A stretch of 19,253 nucleotides of DNA from JABHIB01 sp964497715 (GTDB lineage: Archaea > Nanobdellota > Nanobdellia > SCGC-AAA011-G17 > PNOQ01). The stretch's first letter is position 1; each line of letters starts with the position of its first letter. The translations under genes were made by a program, and so were the position numbers. Below the pieces are notes generated by a model. That model saw only the letters and a list, made by a program, of their open reading frames with translations, was not told the DNA's origin and did no database searches. This document shows positions 7,213 to 17,035 of the stretch, piece after piece. Location: contig CAZCDH010000011.1 of NCBI GenBank assembly GCA_964497715.1, positions 1-19,253 of the forward strand, given 5' to 3'.

Positions 7213-7233
7213 GTATATACCCGATGTATATAC
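7213..7233 (+). promoter_or_regulatory. Twin GTATATAC palindromes (candidate operator)
   Basis: Two identical, self-complementary GTATATAC octamers (7213-7220 and 7226-7233) are separated by CCGAT, giving 13 bp centre to centre. They fill the stretch between the TATA box and the start codon. An AbrB-fold protein is encoded immediately downstream, and such proteins commonly bind their own promoters; autorepression is therefore inferred. Confidence 0.55.
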
Positions 7234-7234
7234 T

Positions 7235-7594
7235 ATGAAAACTATATCCAATGCAAGAGTTCTATGTCCAGAATGCGACAAAGAAACAATAAAGAGGTTT
7301 GAAATAAGGCAAGGATTCAAATTAAACTTTTTTGAATGCCCTATTTGTTCTGAAAGATTTTATGATTCTTCAGAAATTAAAGAATTTGGAGAGTTTAAAA
7401 AATTAAGAGCAAGAAGATTTGATGTAAAACTTAGAATGGTAGGTAATTCTTTTTCAGTAACTATACCGAGGGAGATAATTGAATTTGAAGAAAAATTTGC
7501 TCAAATGGAAAAAGAAATGGATAATATGATGAGATTAAGTTTAGACGAACCAGGAAAGATCAGGTTAAGGTTCAGAAGATTAGTGGAGAAATAA
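7235..7594 (+). CDS. Zinc-ribbon plus SpoVT/AbrB-domain transcriptional regulator
   Basis: 119 aa. The N-terminal half has a four-cysteine zinc site, C11-P-E-C14 and C35-P-I-C38, in a layout that recalls YgiT/MqsA-type zinc fingers. The C-terminal half contains VKLRMVGNSFSVTIPREIIEFE (64-85), the swapped-hairpin AbrB/MazE DNA-binding motif, followed by a charged helix likely used for dimerisation. AbrB-type proteins act as dimers that bind AT-rich operators. The ATG at 7235 lies just after two GTATATAC palindromes, which makes autoregulation likely. Only 1 nt separates its TAA from the cdc48 ATG, and a GGAG inside its last codons (7585-7588) can serve cdc48. The pair is therefore an operon, and this protein probably sets the level of Cdc48. 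No toxin partner is seen, so an antitoxin role is not favoured. Confidence 0.83.
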   Translation: MKTISNARVLCPECDKETIKRFEIRQGFKLNFFECPICSERFYDSSEIKEFGEFKKLRARRFDVKLRMVGNSFSVTIPREIIEFEEKFAQMEKEMDNMMRLSLDEPGKIRLRFRRLVEK

Positions 7595-7595
7595 A

Positions 7596-9880
<2,285 letters not shown>

Positions 9881-9884
<4 letters not shown>

Positions 9885-10786
9885 ATCTCTATTTTTTTTA
9901 TTTCTTCTATTTTTTTTGTTTTATTTATTTCCTCTCTTAATCTTGCACTATTTTTTAGACCTTTAGTAAACTTTACAATATGCTTCTTAACATAACTAAA
10001 CTTAGTACCGTATTTCTTAGCCAATTTTAAGTATTCAGAAACAATTTCTAATTTGTCAGGTTCATCATATTTTCCATTCTTAAGATAATCAGAATACTGT
10101 TTGAAAATATAAGGATTCTTGATGGCTTCTCTACCAATCATAACATAATCACAACCACTCTCTTCGAACATTCTCTCGATATCTTCAGGACAACTAATGT
10201 CTCCATTACCAACTACAGGAATTTTAACAGCTTCTTTAACCTGTCTAATCAAATCCCAATCAGACTCTCCACTTCTAACTTGTGATCTAGTTCTAGCATG
10301 AAGTGTTAACATACTGGCACCTTCTTCCTCAATTATTTTAGCAATTTCAACAGCATTGATAGTTTTTTTATTCCAACCAGATCTAATCTTAATAGAGACA
10401 GGTTTTTTACTAGTTTTAACTAGTGCTCTAACAATCTCCCTAACTTTCTCAGGATCTTTCAATAAAGCTGAACCTGCACCAGCATCAACAATTTTGCTCA
10501 TAGGGCAACCCATATTAAAATCAATAATATCTACCTTGTCTTGAACAACTTTGACGGCCTTTTTTATCTCATCAATCTTAGTTCCAAATAATTGGACTGC
10601 GATAGGTTTCTCACACTTTTGAATATCGAATAACTTCAAAGTATTCTCATTTCCCCTAATTAGTGCTGCACAGGAAAGCATTTCAGTATAAGTTAAACCA
10701 GCCCCATAATTTGAACAGAGAATTCTAAATGCAGGATCATTTACTTCGGCCATTGGCGCAAGAAAAATTTTAGTTTTAAATTTCAT
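9881..10786 (-). CDS. dus: tRNA-dihydrouridine synthase
   Basis: 301 aa. This flavin enzyme reduces uridine to dihydrouridine in tRNA D-loops. It is a TIM barrel with the family motifs in order: LAPMAEVND (9-17, FMN site), FNMGCP with catalytic C94, GSALL, SIKIRSGW (K133), LHARTR (H163, R165), GNGDI and GREAIKNPYIF (FMN phosphate). A C-terminal helical domain of about 65 residues follows and ends in a Lys-rich stretch. Archaeal Dus position specificity cannot be read from the motifs. The ATG overlaps the TGA of the upstream aminopeptidase gene as ATGA (10786-10783), so translation is likely coupled and the two form an operon. The 3' end overlaps cdc48 by 4 nt, the two TAA stops sharing one TTAA. 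No clear T tract follows the stop on the minus strand. Confidence 0.95.
9892..9917 (+). terminator. Double oligo-T terminator for cdc48 inside the dus 3' end
   Basis: T8 tracts at 9892-9899 and 9910-9917, plus T4 at 9919-9922, start 8 nt past the cdc48 stop. The same bases encode the Lys/Ile-rich tail of Dus on the other strand. Confidence 0.6.
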
Positions 10787-11643
10787 CTTGTAGTAACGCT
10801 TTTCCCAACAATCAAACTATGTTCTGTCTGAGCAACCATACCTTTTTTCTTTTCAACTAATCTAGGATACTGGTAAATTGCACCAGCTCTCTCAAGAAGG
10901 GTAAAAGCCATATTCACTCCTTTGAATTTTTTTGTAAGCCATCTCTTAGCAAAAGGAAGGCCATTATACTCAGTTTCAATATAAACAAGAATTTTTCTAG
11001 AGTTCATATCTCTAACAGGTTTTTTGCCCTTGAATAAATAGATCTCTGAACCAGCTCCTTCAACAACAGCTCCTTCGCCATCAGTTGCAAAAGGTTCTAT
11101 TGCAATATGCTCTCCATCCTTCAATTTAGTTTTATCTCCATTATCAAAATTAGGTATTGAAGGTGAAGTGTGTACAGAATATGGTGCCAACCCATGGCCC
11201 CCAAGATTTTTAATAGGACTAAATCCTGCATCTCGAATTGTTTTACTAATTGCAGCACCTATCTCTCTAACCTCTACTCCAGGTTTAGCCAATTCAATTG
11301 CTGCAGCCAAGGCATCTTCAGAAGCTTTAACCAATGCACTATTTTCTCCAAGATCGATAGTACAAGCTGTATCTCCAATGGCACCATTAACATGAACTCC
11401 TACATCCAATTTAATCAGATCTCCTTCTTTAAATTCGGTTTCATCACCAATCATTGCATTATAATGTGCTGCAGTACTATTGATAGAAAGTTGCGCAGGA
11501 AATGCAGGTTTTCCACCAAGCTCAAAGATCTTATCCTCAATCTTTTCACTAACTTCTAAGAGTTTGGCTCCGACTATTACCAAACTTCTTCCATACTCTC
11601 TAGCTTCTTTTGCTATCTCTCCTGCTTTAATCCAGTCATTCAT
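10783..11643 (-). CDS. map: Methionine aminopeptidase, type II
   Basis: 286 aa from the ATG at 11643. A longer reading from a TTG at 11685 runs through the promoter and has no family counterpart. It removes the initiator methionine from new proteins and is essential in most cells. The pita-bread fold's two-metal site is complete: D80 (LDVGVHVNG), D91 (IGDTA), H150 (GGHGL), E183 (AIEPFAT) and E274 (AQTEHSLIV), with H60 as the S1' histidine. These positions are within a few residues of those in Pyrococcus Map. The ~55-residue helical insert (about 191-250) with FKGKKPVRD marks type II. There is no N-terminal extension, as usual in archaea. Promoter spacing predicts a leaderless mRNA. It is first in a map-dus operon, and its divergent neighbour polB starts 51 nt away. 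Confidence 0.95.
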   Translation of the reverse strand: MNDWIKAGEIAKEAREYGRSLVIVGAKLLEVSEKIEDKIFELGGKPAFPAQLSINSTAAHYNAMIGDETEFKEGDLIKLDVGVHVNGAIGDTACTIDLGENSALVKASEDALAAAIELAKPGVEVREIGAAISKTIRDAGFSPIKNLGGHGLAPYSVHTSPSIPNFDNGDKTKLKDGEHIAIEPFATDGEGAVVEGAGSEIYLFKGKKPVRDMNSRKILVYIETEYNGLPFAKRWLTKKFKGVNMAFTLLERAGAIYQYPRLVEKKKGMVAQTEHSLIVGKSVTTR

Positions 11644-11665
11644 ATATCTTTCAGGAGAGTAAACC

Positions 11666-11678
11666 TTTAAAAATATAA
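11666..11678. promoter_or_regulatory. Shared divergent TATA region for map and polB
   Basis: TTTAAAAATATAA is the only TATA-like element in the 51-nt gap. Its 5' part lies 22-29 nt before the polB ATG, and its reverse complement lies 28-35 nt before the map ATG. One AT-rich block may therefore serve both leaderless genes. Confidence 0.55.
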
Positions 11679-11694
11679 CTGCCAAGAGAATACT

Positions 11695-14001
11695 ATGAAA
11701 GGTTTCATAATATATCCTGGTTCTAGAATTATTGAAGGAAAGCCTTGCGTTCTGCTATATGGACGTTTAGAAAATGGCCACTCTTTCTTAACAATAAATG
11801 AATTCAAACCATATTTCTTCATAGACTCTAAAAATCTAAAAAAAGCAGAAAAACTAGGAGATTTTGAAGTAGAAGAAACAAATCTAACAAATTTCAAAAA
11901 AGAGAAAGTAACAAAGTTAATTTTAAATCATCCGAAGGATATATCTGAATTAAAATCTACATTAGAAGCAGAGAAGATAATTACATATGAGGCAGATATA
12001 AGATATCCAATAAAATTTTTGATAGATAACAAAATCCAAGGTTCTTTAGAAATTGATGGAGATTACGAAACTTCAGATACAATAGATAGGATTTACAAAA
12101 ATCCGGATATCTCCAAAACTGAATATGTCCCGAAGAATCTAAAGATTTTATCTTTTGATATAGAAACTGACAAAAAAGCAAAGACACTATACTGTATCTC
12201 TTCATACTCAAAAGATTACAAAAAATCTTTCATAATCTCAAAGAATAAAGTTGAAGGTGCAGAAATATTCAAAGATGAAGAAGATCTACTAGAAGCATTT
12301 CAACAAGACATCATAGACTTTGATCCAGACATAATTACTGGGTGGAATGTAGTAGATTTTGATTTTAAATTTTTAAGAGATAAATTCAAGAAATATAATA
12401 TTCCATTTATCTTAGGAAGAGACAATTCCATTTCCAAATTAAGGTTAGAATCAAGTTTTTTCAGAACCAGTAAGGCAGAAATCTCGGGCAGAGTTGTTTT
12501 AGACGGATTAGATTTAACAAGGTCATCATTTGTAAAATTAGAAAACTATAAGCTAGATACTGCTGCAAAAACTCTTTTAGGAAAAGGCAAATTAATAGAT
12601 TCAACAGGAAAACAGAAATATCAAGAGATCGATAGGTTATTCAAAGAAGACAAGAAAAATTTGATAAAATACAACCTACTTGATTCAGAATTAGCATACC
12701 GAGTAATAGTGGAGGCAGATTTAGTCGATTTAGCAATACAACGTTCTCTTTTAACTGGAATGTCTCTAGAGAGAGTAAATGCATCTATCGCTTCACTAGA
12801 CTTCCTATATCTTCAGAAGGCAAGATCTGGAAAACTTGTCTGTCCAACTTCAATGAATGGGGATAGGGGAGAGAGAATAAAAGGTGGCTATGTGATGGAA
12901 TCTCTTCCTGGAATTTATGATAATATAATTGTATTAGATTTCAAATCTCTATATCCTTCAATTGTTAAAACATTCAATATAGATCCCTCAAGTTATCATG
13001 AAAATAAACAAAAAGGAGATATAGAATCTCCGAACAAGGCACATTTTGCAAATGAAGGTGGTATTTTGCCAAATATAATCCAAGAGCTATGGGCAGAAAG
13101 AGAAAAATCAAGAAAAAGCAAAAACGAACTATCAAGATATGCAATAAAGATTTTAATGAACAGTTTTTTCGGAGTTTTAGCAAACCCTTCTTGCAGATTT
13201 TATAATATTAACATAGCAAATGCAATAACAAATTTTGGGCAGGATTTGATAAAAAGTACTGCAGAACAGATAGAAAAAAAAGGATACAAGGTAATTTACT
13301 CGGACACAGATTCTGTATTCATAGATACAAAACTAGATTCTTGTAAAAAATCAGAAAAGATTGGGAAAGAATTAGAAAAATCAGTTAATGAATTTCATGA
13401 TAAAAGAATAAAAAGAAAGTACAAACGAGATAGCTCACTAGAATTAGAATATGAAAAATGTTACTCAAGATTCCTTATGCCAAAATTAAGGGGAAAGGAA
13501 ACTGGTGCAAAGAAAAGATATGCAGGTTTAATTATAAAAGGCGGGAAAGAAGAAGTACAATTTGTAGGATTAGAAACTGTGAGGAGCGATTGGACAAATG
13601 CTGCAAAGAACTTCCAAAAAAAACTATATGATAAAATTTTCCACAAAGAAGATCCTACTCCATTCATAAAAAAATATGTTGAAGAAATACTCTCAGGAAA
13701 ACAAGATAAAAATTTAGTTTACAGAAAATCAATAAGAAAGGATCTGAAAGAATATACAAAGATCACGCCCCAACACATCCGGGCGGCAAGAAAATTGAAG
13801 AAGTTAGAATCAAACACCATAGAGTACTACATAACTACAGATGGTCCAGAACCTATACAAATTCTAAAACATGATATAGATTATGATCACTATATCAAGA
13901 AACAAATAAAGCCTATTGCAGACTCAATTTTACAATTCTTTGATATAAATTTTGAAGAAATAATCAGCGGAAATAAACAAACAACACTAACCGGATTTTA
14001 A
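11695..14001 (+). CDS. polB: Family B DNA polymerase (replicative/proofreading)
   Basis: 768 aa, full length for an archaeal PolB. The N-terminal domain (FKPYFFID near residue 38, then ILNHPKDI and DIRYPIKFLID) aligns with the uracil-sensing domain of Pyrococcus PolB. The 3'-5' exonuclease is intact: Exo I FDIETD (D155, E157), Exo II GWNVVDFD, Exo III YNLLDSE. Polymerase motif A is LDFKSLYPSI (D415), motif C is YSDTDSV (D537, D539), and TGAKKRYAG contacts the primer. Motif B reads AIKILMNSFFGVL, with Phe492 where many B polymerases have Tyr. The last residues, QTTLTGF, match a PCNA-interacting (PIP) motif, Q-x-x-L-x-x-F. The ATG at 11695 sits ~25 nt from a TATA box. The fen1 gene, with its own promoter, follows after 34 nt. 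Confidence 0.97.
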   Translation: MKGFIIYPGSRIIEGKPCVLLYGRLENGHSFLTINEFKPYFFIDSKNLKKAEKLGDFEVEETNLTNFKKEKVTKLILNHPKDISELKSTLEAEKIITYEADIRYPIKFLIDNKIQGSLEIDGDYETSDTIDRIYKNPDISKTEYVPKNLKILSFDIETDKKAKTLYCISSYSKDYKKSFIISKNKVEGAEIFKDEEDLLEAFQQDIIDFDPDIITGWNVVDFDFKFLRDKFKKYNIPFILGRDNSISKLRLESSFFRTSKAEISGRVVLDGLDLTRSSFVKLENYKLDTAAKTLLGKGKLIDSTGKQKYQEIDRLFKEDKKNLIKYNLLDSELAYRVIVEADLVDLAIQRSLLTGMSLERVNASIASLDFLYLQKARSGKLVCPTSMNGDRGERIKGGYVMESLPGIYDNIIVLDFKSLYPSIVKTFNIDPSSYHENKQKGDIESPNKAHFANEGGILPNIIQELWAEREKSRKSKNELSRYAIKILMNSFFGVLANPSCRFYNINIANAITNFGQDLIKSTAEQIEKKGYKVIYSDTDSVFIDTKLDSCKKSEKIGKELEKSVNEFHDKRIKRKYKRDSSLELEYEKCYSRFLMPKLRGKETGAKKRYAGLIIKGGKEEVQFVGLETVRSDWTNAAKNFQKKLYDKIFHKEDPTPFIKKYVEEILSGKQDKNLVYRKSIRKDLKEYTKITPQHIRAARKLKKLESNTIEYYITTDGPEPIQILKHDIDYDHYIKKQIKPIADSILQFFDINFEEIISGNKQTTLTGF

Positions 14002-14005
14002 TAAC

Positions 14006-14015
14006 TTTTATATAA
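14006..14015 (+). promoter_or_regulatory. fen1 promoter (box A)
   Basis: TTTTATATAA is centred 25-26 nt before the fen1 ATG at 14036 and starts 5 nt after the polB stop. A leaderless fen1 mRNA is predicted, independent of polB. Confidence 0.65.
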
Positions 14016-14035
14016 TTTGAATATTAATCATTTTT

Positions 14036-15034
14036 ATGGGAGTAGCAATTTCAGAATTAATAAAAAAGGATGAGATTTCTTTTGATCAACTAAAGGGGAA
14101 AAAACTATCTGTAGATGCATCAAATGTAATATATCAATTTTTAGCATCAATTAGACAAATGGACGGAACTCCTTTGATGGATTCTAATAACAATGTGACT
14201 TCTCATATAATGGGACTCTCAACAAGGATTCCAAATTTGATGGAAAAGGGGATAAGATTATGTTTTGTTTTTGATGGTGAACCTCCAGAATTAAAAGCTG
14301 CAGAAAGTAAGAGGCGGAGAGATCTAAAAGCTGTCGCTGCAGAAAAATTAGAAAATGCAAAAAAAGAGAAAGATATAGAAGCTATGTCAAAATATAGCCG
14401 ACAAACAATCAAGTTAACTAAAGATATTAAAGATGAATCAATGGAGTTCATAAGTGCTCTAGGTTTGCCAGTTATCCAGGCACCTTCAGAGGCAGAAGCT
14501 CAAGCCGCATACATGGCAGAGAAAGGAGATGTTTGGGGAACTCTATCTCAAGATGCAGATTCACTACTATACTCTACTCCAAGATTAATAAGAAATTTAA
14601 CAGTTTCACAAAAACGAAAGATTCGTGGGAATTATATCAAAGTAACTCCAGAAATAATCTGTCTGAAAGATATGTTAGATAGTTTGGAAATAAACAAAGA
14701 ACAATTACTAACTCTCTCAATATTGGTTGGAACAGATTATAATATCGGTGGAGTAAAGGGAATAGGTCCTAAGACTGGACTAAAATTGGTAAGGGAACAC
14801 AAGACTATAGAAAAAGTTTTTGAGAACGTAAATGTCGACTTTGATTGGAAAGCGATATATAATACTTTCAAAGAAATGAAAATAAAAAAAGACTACACTT
14901 TGGAATGGAAATCTCCCGATCAAGATAAAATCAGAGAAATTCTATCAAAACATGATTTCTCAGAAGAAAGAATAAATAGATTACTAGAAAAATTAAAACC
15001 AAAAAAACAAAAGAATTTAGACAATTGGTTCTAA
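14036..15034 (+). CDS. fen1: Flap endonuclease 1
   Basis: 332 aa, the normal archaeal length. This structure-specific nuclease cuts 5' flaps during Okazaki-fragment maturation and long-patch base excision repair. The metal site is complete: D27 (SVDASN), D80 (VFDGEPP), E152 and E154 (APSEAEAQAAY), D173 and D175 (SQDADSLL), D234 (LVGTDYN). A GGVKGIGPKTGLKLV helix-two-turn-helix follows for K+-dependent duplex binding, and the basic SKRRRDLKAV region forms the arch. The protein ends with QKNLDNWF (325-332), a textbook PIP box that tethers it to PCNA. The preceding Lys-rich stretch (KLKPKKQK) gives A tracts that double as T tracts for the opposite strand. Its 3' end overlaps the convergent membrane-protein gene by 18 nt. 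Confidence 0.97.
   Translation: MGVAISELIKKDEISFDQLKGKKLSVDASNVIYQFLASIRQMDGTPLMDSNNNVTSHIMGLSTRIPNLMEKGIRLCFVFDGEPPELKAAESKRRRDLKAVAAEKLENAKKEKDIEAMSKYSRQTIKLTKDIKDESMEFISALGLPVIQAPSEAEAQAAYMAEKGDVWGTLSQDADSLLYSTPRLIRNLTVSQKRKIRGNYIKVTPEIICLKDMLDSLEINKEQLLTLSILVGTDYNIGGVKGIGPKTGLKLVREHKTIEKVFENVNVDFDWKAIYNTFKEMKIKKDYTLEWKSPDQDKIREILSKHDFSEERINRLLEKLKPKKQKNLDNWF
14995..15012 (-). terminator. Oligo-T terminator for the membrane operon inside fen1
   Basis: On the minus strand, T4, T7 and T4 tracts (15012-15009, 15007-15001, 14998-14995) begin 4 nt after the membrane-protein stop. The same bases encode the Lys-rich FEN1 tail. Confidence 0.55.
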
Positions 15035-16381
15035 TACTCTATCTCTTATTGCAAGTAAAAATTCTTTATAGCTTCTAGCATTCTTAATAATATTGTCCCA
15101 TTCAGCCATGCTAACTTCATGAGGTTTTTTGGCGTCTAAGAACCTTACTATCTGGTCTATGTTACTTAAGTATGCACTAAAATCAGCACCATAACCTAGA
15201 TTAGATACAATACTAACAAGTTTAGAGTCTATACTTTTTCTAATATCTTTAATATAATCCTTAGCTTTTTTTGGATCTTTGGTCAGGTTAACACTGAATA
15301 AAGGATTAATCTTTTCAATTTTCTTATCTAATACTTTCACAGCAAGTTCATTTTCCTTTCTTCTTTCTTCTTTCACAGCTTCAGAACTAGATTCTTCTTC
15401 CTCTTTATCCTTGACCTCTTCATACTCTGCATCTTCAATCTCTTCTTCTCTTCTAGCCTTAATTTGTTTTTTAGCTTCACCCTCTCGAATCATTGCTTCT
15501 TGTTCTTCAGATCTAGATTCTTCATAATCTTGGGATATGTTTGCAAATAATCTTGCCATGAATTTTTTATTTCTCTTCCATTTTTTAAGTGCCTCATTAA
15601 CTTGAGAAAGTGCATTATTTTTTTCCCCAGCACGTAAATGGACTCCTGCAAGTTGAAGCTTTTCACGAATGTAATCAAGAATGTCCTTCATTTTTCTAGC
15701 TTCTCTAGAGTGGGTAACTTTTCTAAGTCTCTTTACATCTCTAAAACTCTTATCTATTAAATTGTAAACTGAATCTAAATCATCTGTAACATTTGCTACA
15801 TCTGTTCTATTCAATCTATCTCTATCCTCTCTATCTTTATCTTCTCTAATTCTTTTAATATCTTTTTTAGCATGAACAAGTTCTTTCTTTATTTTTTTCC
15901 ATAATTTAGCTTCTTTACGTCTAAGCTTACCAACCCTTCTAAATATACTTCCAATATCTTTTCTCTCTCCTCCGAGATCTGCAGCACTGTCTGAGATATT
16001 TCCCTTAAGTTCTGCATATCCTGCAAAAAGTACAGCAATCACTGCAAGGAAGATTAGTGCCCATCCACCAACATTCAAAACTGTCCAAGTGAATGCAGTA
16101 GTTATAGGAGAAGATGTCACAATAATAAGACTAAATACTATGGAGAACAAGTTAGCGATTCTCTCCTGATCATTAAAGAACGGAACCTTCGTAGTCGCTA
16201 AGAATATCACACAGAACACAATCAAGAAACTCATTATAATTACCCAGAACTCTCCCTTAAGATTATAAAGCTCTAATTCATAAGTTAGCACATCATTAAG
16301 TGAGGTACTTTGCGCTTTAGCAACCGCAAGTTTAATCATACTAATTAACATGAATACTAACATAAGTATCTTATTTTTCAT
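15017..16381 (-). CDS. Membrane protein with large charged coiled-coil domain, unknown function
   Basis: 454 aa from the ATG at 16381, which has GGAGG (16394-16390) 8 nt upstream; an in-frame TTG at 16396 would overlap the preceding gene. The N-terminus (about 4-21) is a hydrophobic, Met-rich signal or anchor ending AVAKA. Three more hydrophobic segments follow: roughly 47-67, 80-100 and 105-125. From about residue 135 to the end the protein is soluble, extremely charged and helical, with Lys/Arg-rich (RRKEAKLWKKIKKEL) and Glu-rich (EEEIEDAEYEEVKDKEEEE) coiled-coil stretches. The membrane-plus-coil layout suggests a scaffold or membrane-anchored assembly factor. No enzymatic motif was recognised and I do not know the family. 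It lies 2 nt downstream of a four-helix membrane protein, so the two are one operon and may form a complex. Confidence 0.8.
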   Translation of the reverse strand: MKNKILMLVFMLISMIKLAVAKAQSTSLNDVLTYELELYNLKGEFWVIIMSFLIVFCVIFLATTKVPFFNDQERIANLFSIVFSLIIVTSSPITTAFTWTVLNVGGWALIFLAVIAVLFAGYAELKGNISDSAADLGGERKDIGSIFRRVGKLRRKEAKLWKKIKKELVHAKKDIKRIREDKDREDRDRLNRTDVANVTDDLDSVYNLIDKSFRDVKRLRKVTHSREARKMKDILDYIREKLQLAGVHLRAGEKNNALSQVNEALKKWKRNKKFMARLFANISQDYEESRSEEQEAMIREGEAKKQIKARREEEIEDAEYEEVKDKEEEESSSEAVKEERRKENELAVKVLDKKIEKINPLFSVNLTKDPKKAKDYIKDIRKSIDSKLVSIVSNLGYGADFSAYLSNIDQIVRFLDAKKPHEVSMAEWDNIIKNARSYKEFLLAIRDRVLEPIV

Positions 16382-16383
16382 TT

Positions 16384-16776
16384 TTATTGCCTCCAAGCAC
16401 CAACAAATAAATAGATTGCATAAATTATCAGAATCATCTGAAGTATTATTTCATTCAATGAGAAAGAAAAAGGTATCCAACTAGCATCAATATACATAGA
16501 AAATAGATATATACCAATCAAGGCAAACAATAATCCAATAACTATCTTCCCTATCTTACCAGAATGGTCTATAGATTCCATTGTAAATGATTCTATAAAA
16601 ATTATAACTCCTGCTATCGCAATAAATGCTCTAAGCAACATCCCACCAACTTCAAACTCAAATGGAAATTTATTAAAGAAAGGCATCAAACTAATATATA
16701 GAAATATTAATCCTCCGAGAAAGTACAACCAACTACCATGAGTATTATCCCAATCACCCTTTTTATTGAATAACAT
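16384..16776 (-). CDS. Four-helix integral membrane protein, unknown function
   Basis: 130 aa and strongly hydrophobic. Four predicted membrane spans are visible at about residues 15-33 (SWLYFLGGLIFLYISLMPF), 45-63 (LLRAFIAIAGVIIFIESF), 75-93 (IGKIVIGLLFALIGIYLFSM) and 107-126 (LNEIILQMILIIYAIYLFVG). The short N-terminus MLFNKKGDWDN precedes the first span. There is no signal peptide cleavage site or catalytic motif, and I do not recognise the family. The ATG at 16776 has a TATA-like element ~26 nt upstream. The sequence just before its stop carries the GGAGG used by the next gene, 2 nt downstream, so the two genes are translated together. Confidence 0.78.
   Translation of the reverse strand: MLFNKKGDWDNTHGSWLYFLGGLIFLYISLMPFFNKFPFEFEVGGMLLRAFIAIAGVIIFIESFTMESIDHSGKIGKIVIGLLFALIGIYLFSMYIDASWIPFSFSLNEIILQMILIIYAIYLFVGAWRQ
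16390..16394 (-). promoter_or_regulatory. Shine-Dalgarno of the coiled-coil membrane protein
   Basis: Minus-strand GGAGG lies inside the last codons of the upstream membrane gene, 8 nt before the ATG at 16381. It fixes that start. Confidence 0.8.
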
Positions 16777-16796
16777 TAATCATATTAACCAAATAA

Positions 16797-16808
16797 TAAT
16801 ATTTAAAC
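16797..16808 (-). promoter_or_regulatory. Promoter of the membrane operon (box A)
   Basis: Minus-strand GTTTAAATATTA is centred ~26 nt before the ATG at 16776. A leaderless start is predicted. Confidence 0.5.
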
Positions 16809-16836
16809 CTATCGGTAAAAATTTCTCTTCCAGAAA

Positions 16837-16847
16837 GATTTAAATAC
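16837..16847 (+). promoter_or_regulatory. Promoter of the 50-aa membrane peptide (box A)
   Basis: GATTTAAATAC is centred 26 nt before the ATG at 16868, the same spacing as for the other genes here. Confidence 0.5.
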
Positions 16848-16867
16848 AAACAAAACAATTAAGGATT

Positions 16868-17020
16868 ATGAAAAAATTACTAAAGTCAAAAGGGAAATCG
16901 CCAGCTTGGATGATAAATTTATTGTGGTTCATTGGTGGTGCAATTTTGATGGCTCTGATCCTTATAGGTTCACTTAATTGGGGATTAGATAGTATAATAA
17001 TACTTTCTCCGCCATCCTAA
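16868..17020 (+). CDS. 50-residue single-span membrane peptide
   Basis: The frame runs from ATG 16868 to TAA 17018-17020 and encodes 50 residues. It opens with a strongly basic MKKLLKSKGKS, followed by a hydrophobic span at about 16-37 (INLLWFIGGAILMALILIGS) and a short tail NWGLDSIIILSPPS. This is the positive-inside layout of a single-pass peptide with the C-terminus outside; uncleaved anchoring seems likely. Support for it being a real gene is a TATA box at leaderless spacing and its fit in the otherwise empty gap between two promoters and the next start. The Trm5-like gene begins 15 nt after its stop with no separate TATA box at the right distance, so the two are probably co-transcribed. 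Function is unknown. Confidence 0.6.
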   Translation: MKKLLKSKGKSPAWMINLLWFIGGAILMALILIGSLNWGLDSIIILSPPS

Positions 17021-17035
17021 TTTAAAATAAATAAA

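Noticed and set aside
6877..7594. Toxin-antitoxin pair made of the small nuclease-like protein and the AbrB-domain protein
   Set aside because: The two have separate promoters and a 49-nt gap, the AbrB gene is instead fused in operon with cdc48, and the nuclease-like protein resembles repair enzymes rather than known toxins.
11644..11685. N-terminal extension of Map from a TTG at 11685
   Set aside because: It crosses the TATA block; Met at 11643 gives a length and ligand numbering in line with archaeal Map proteins.
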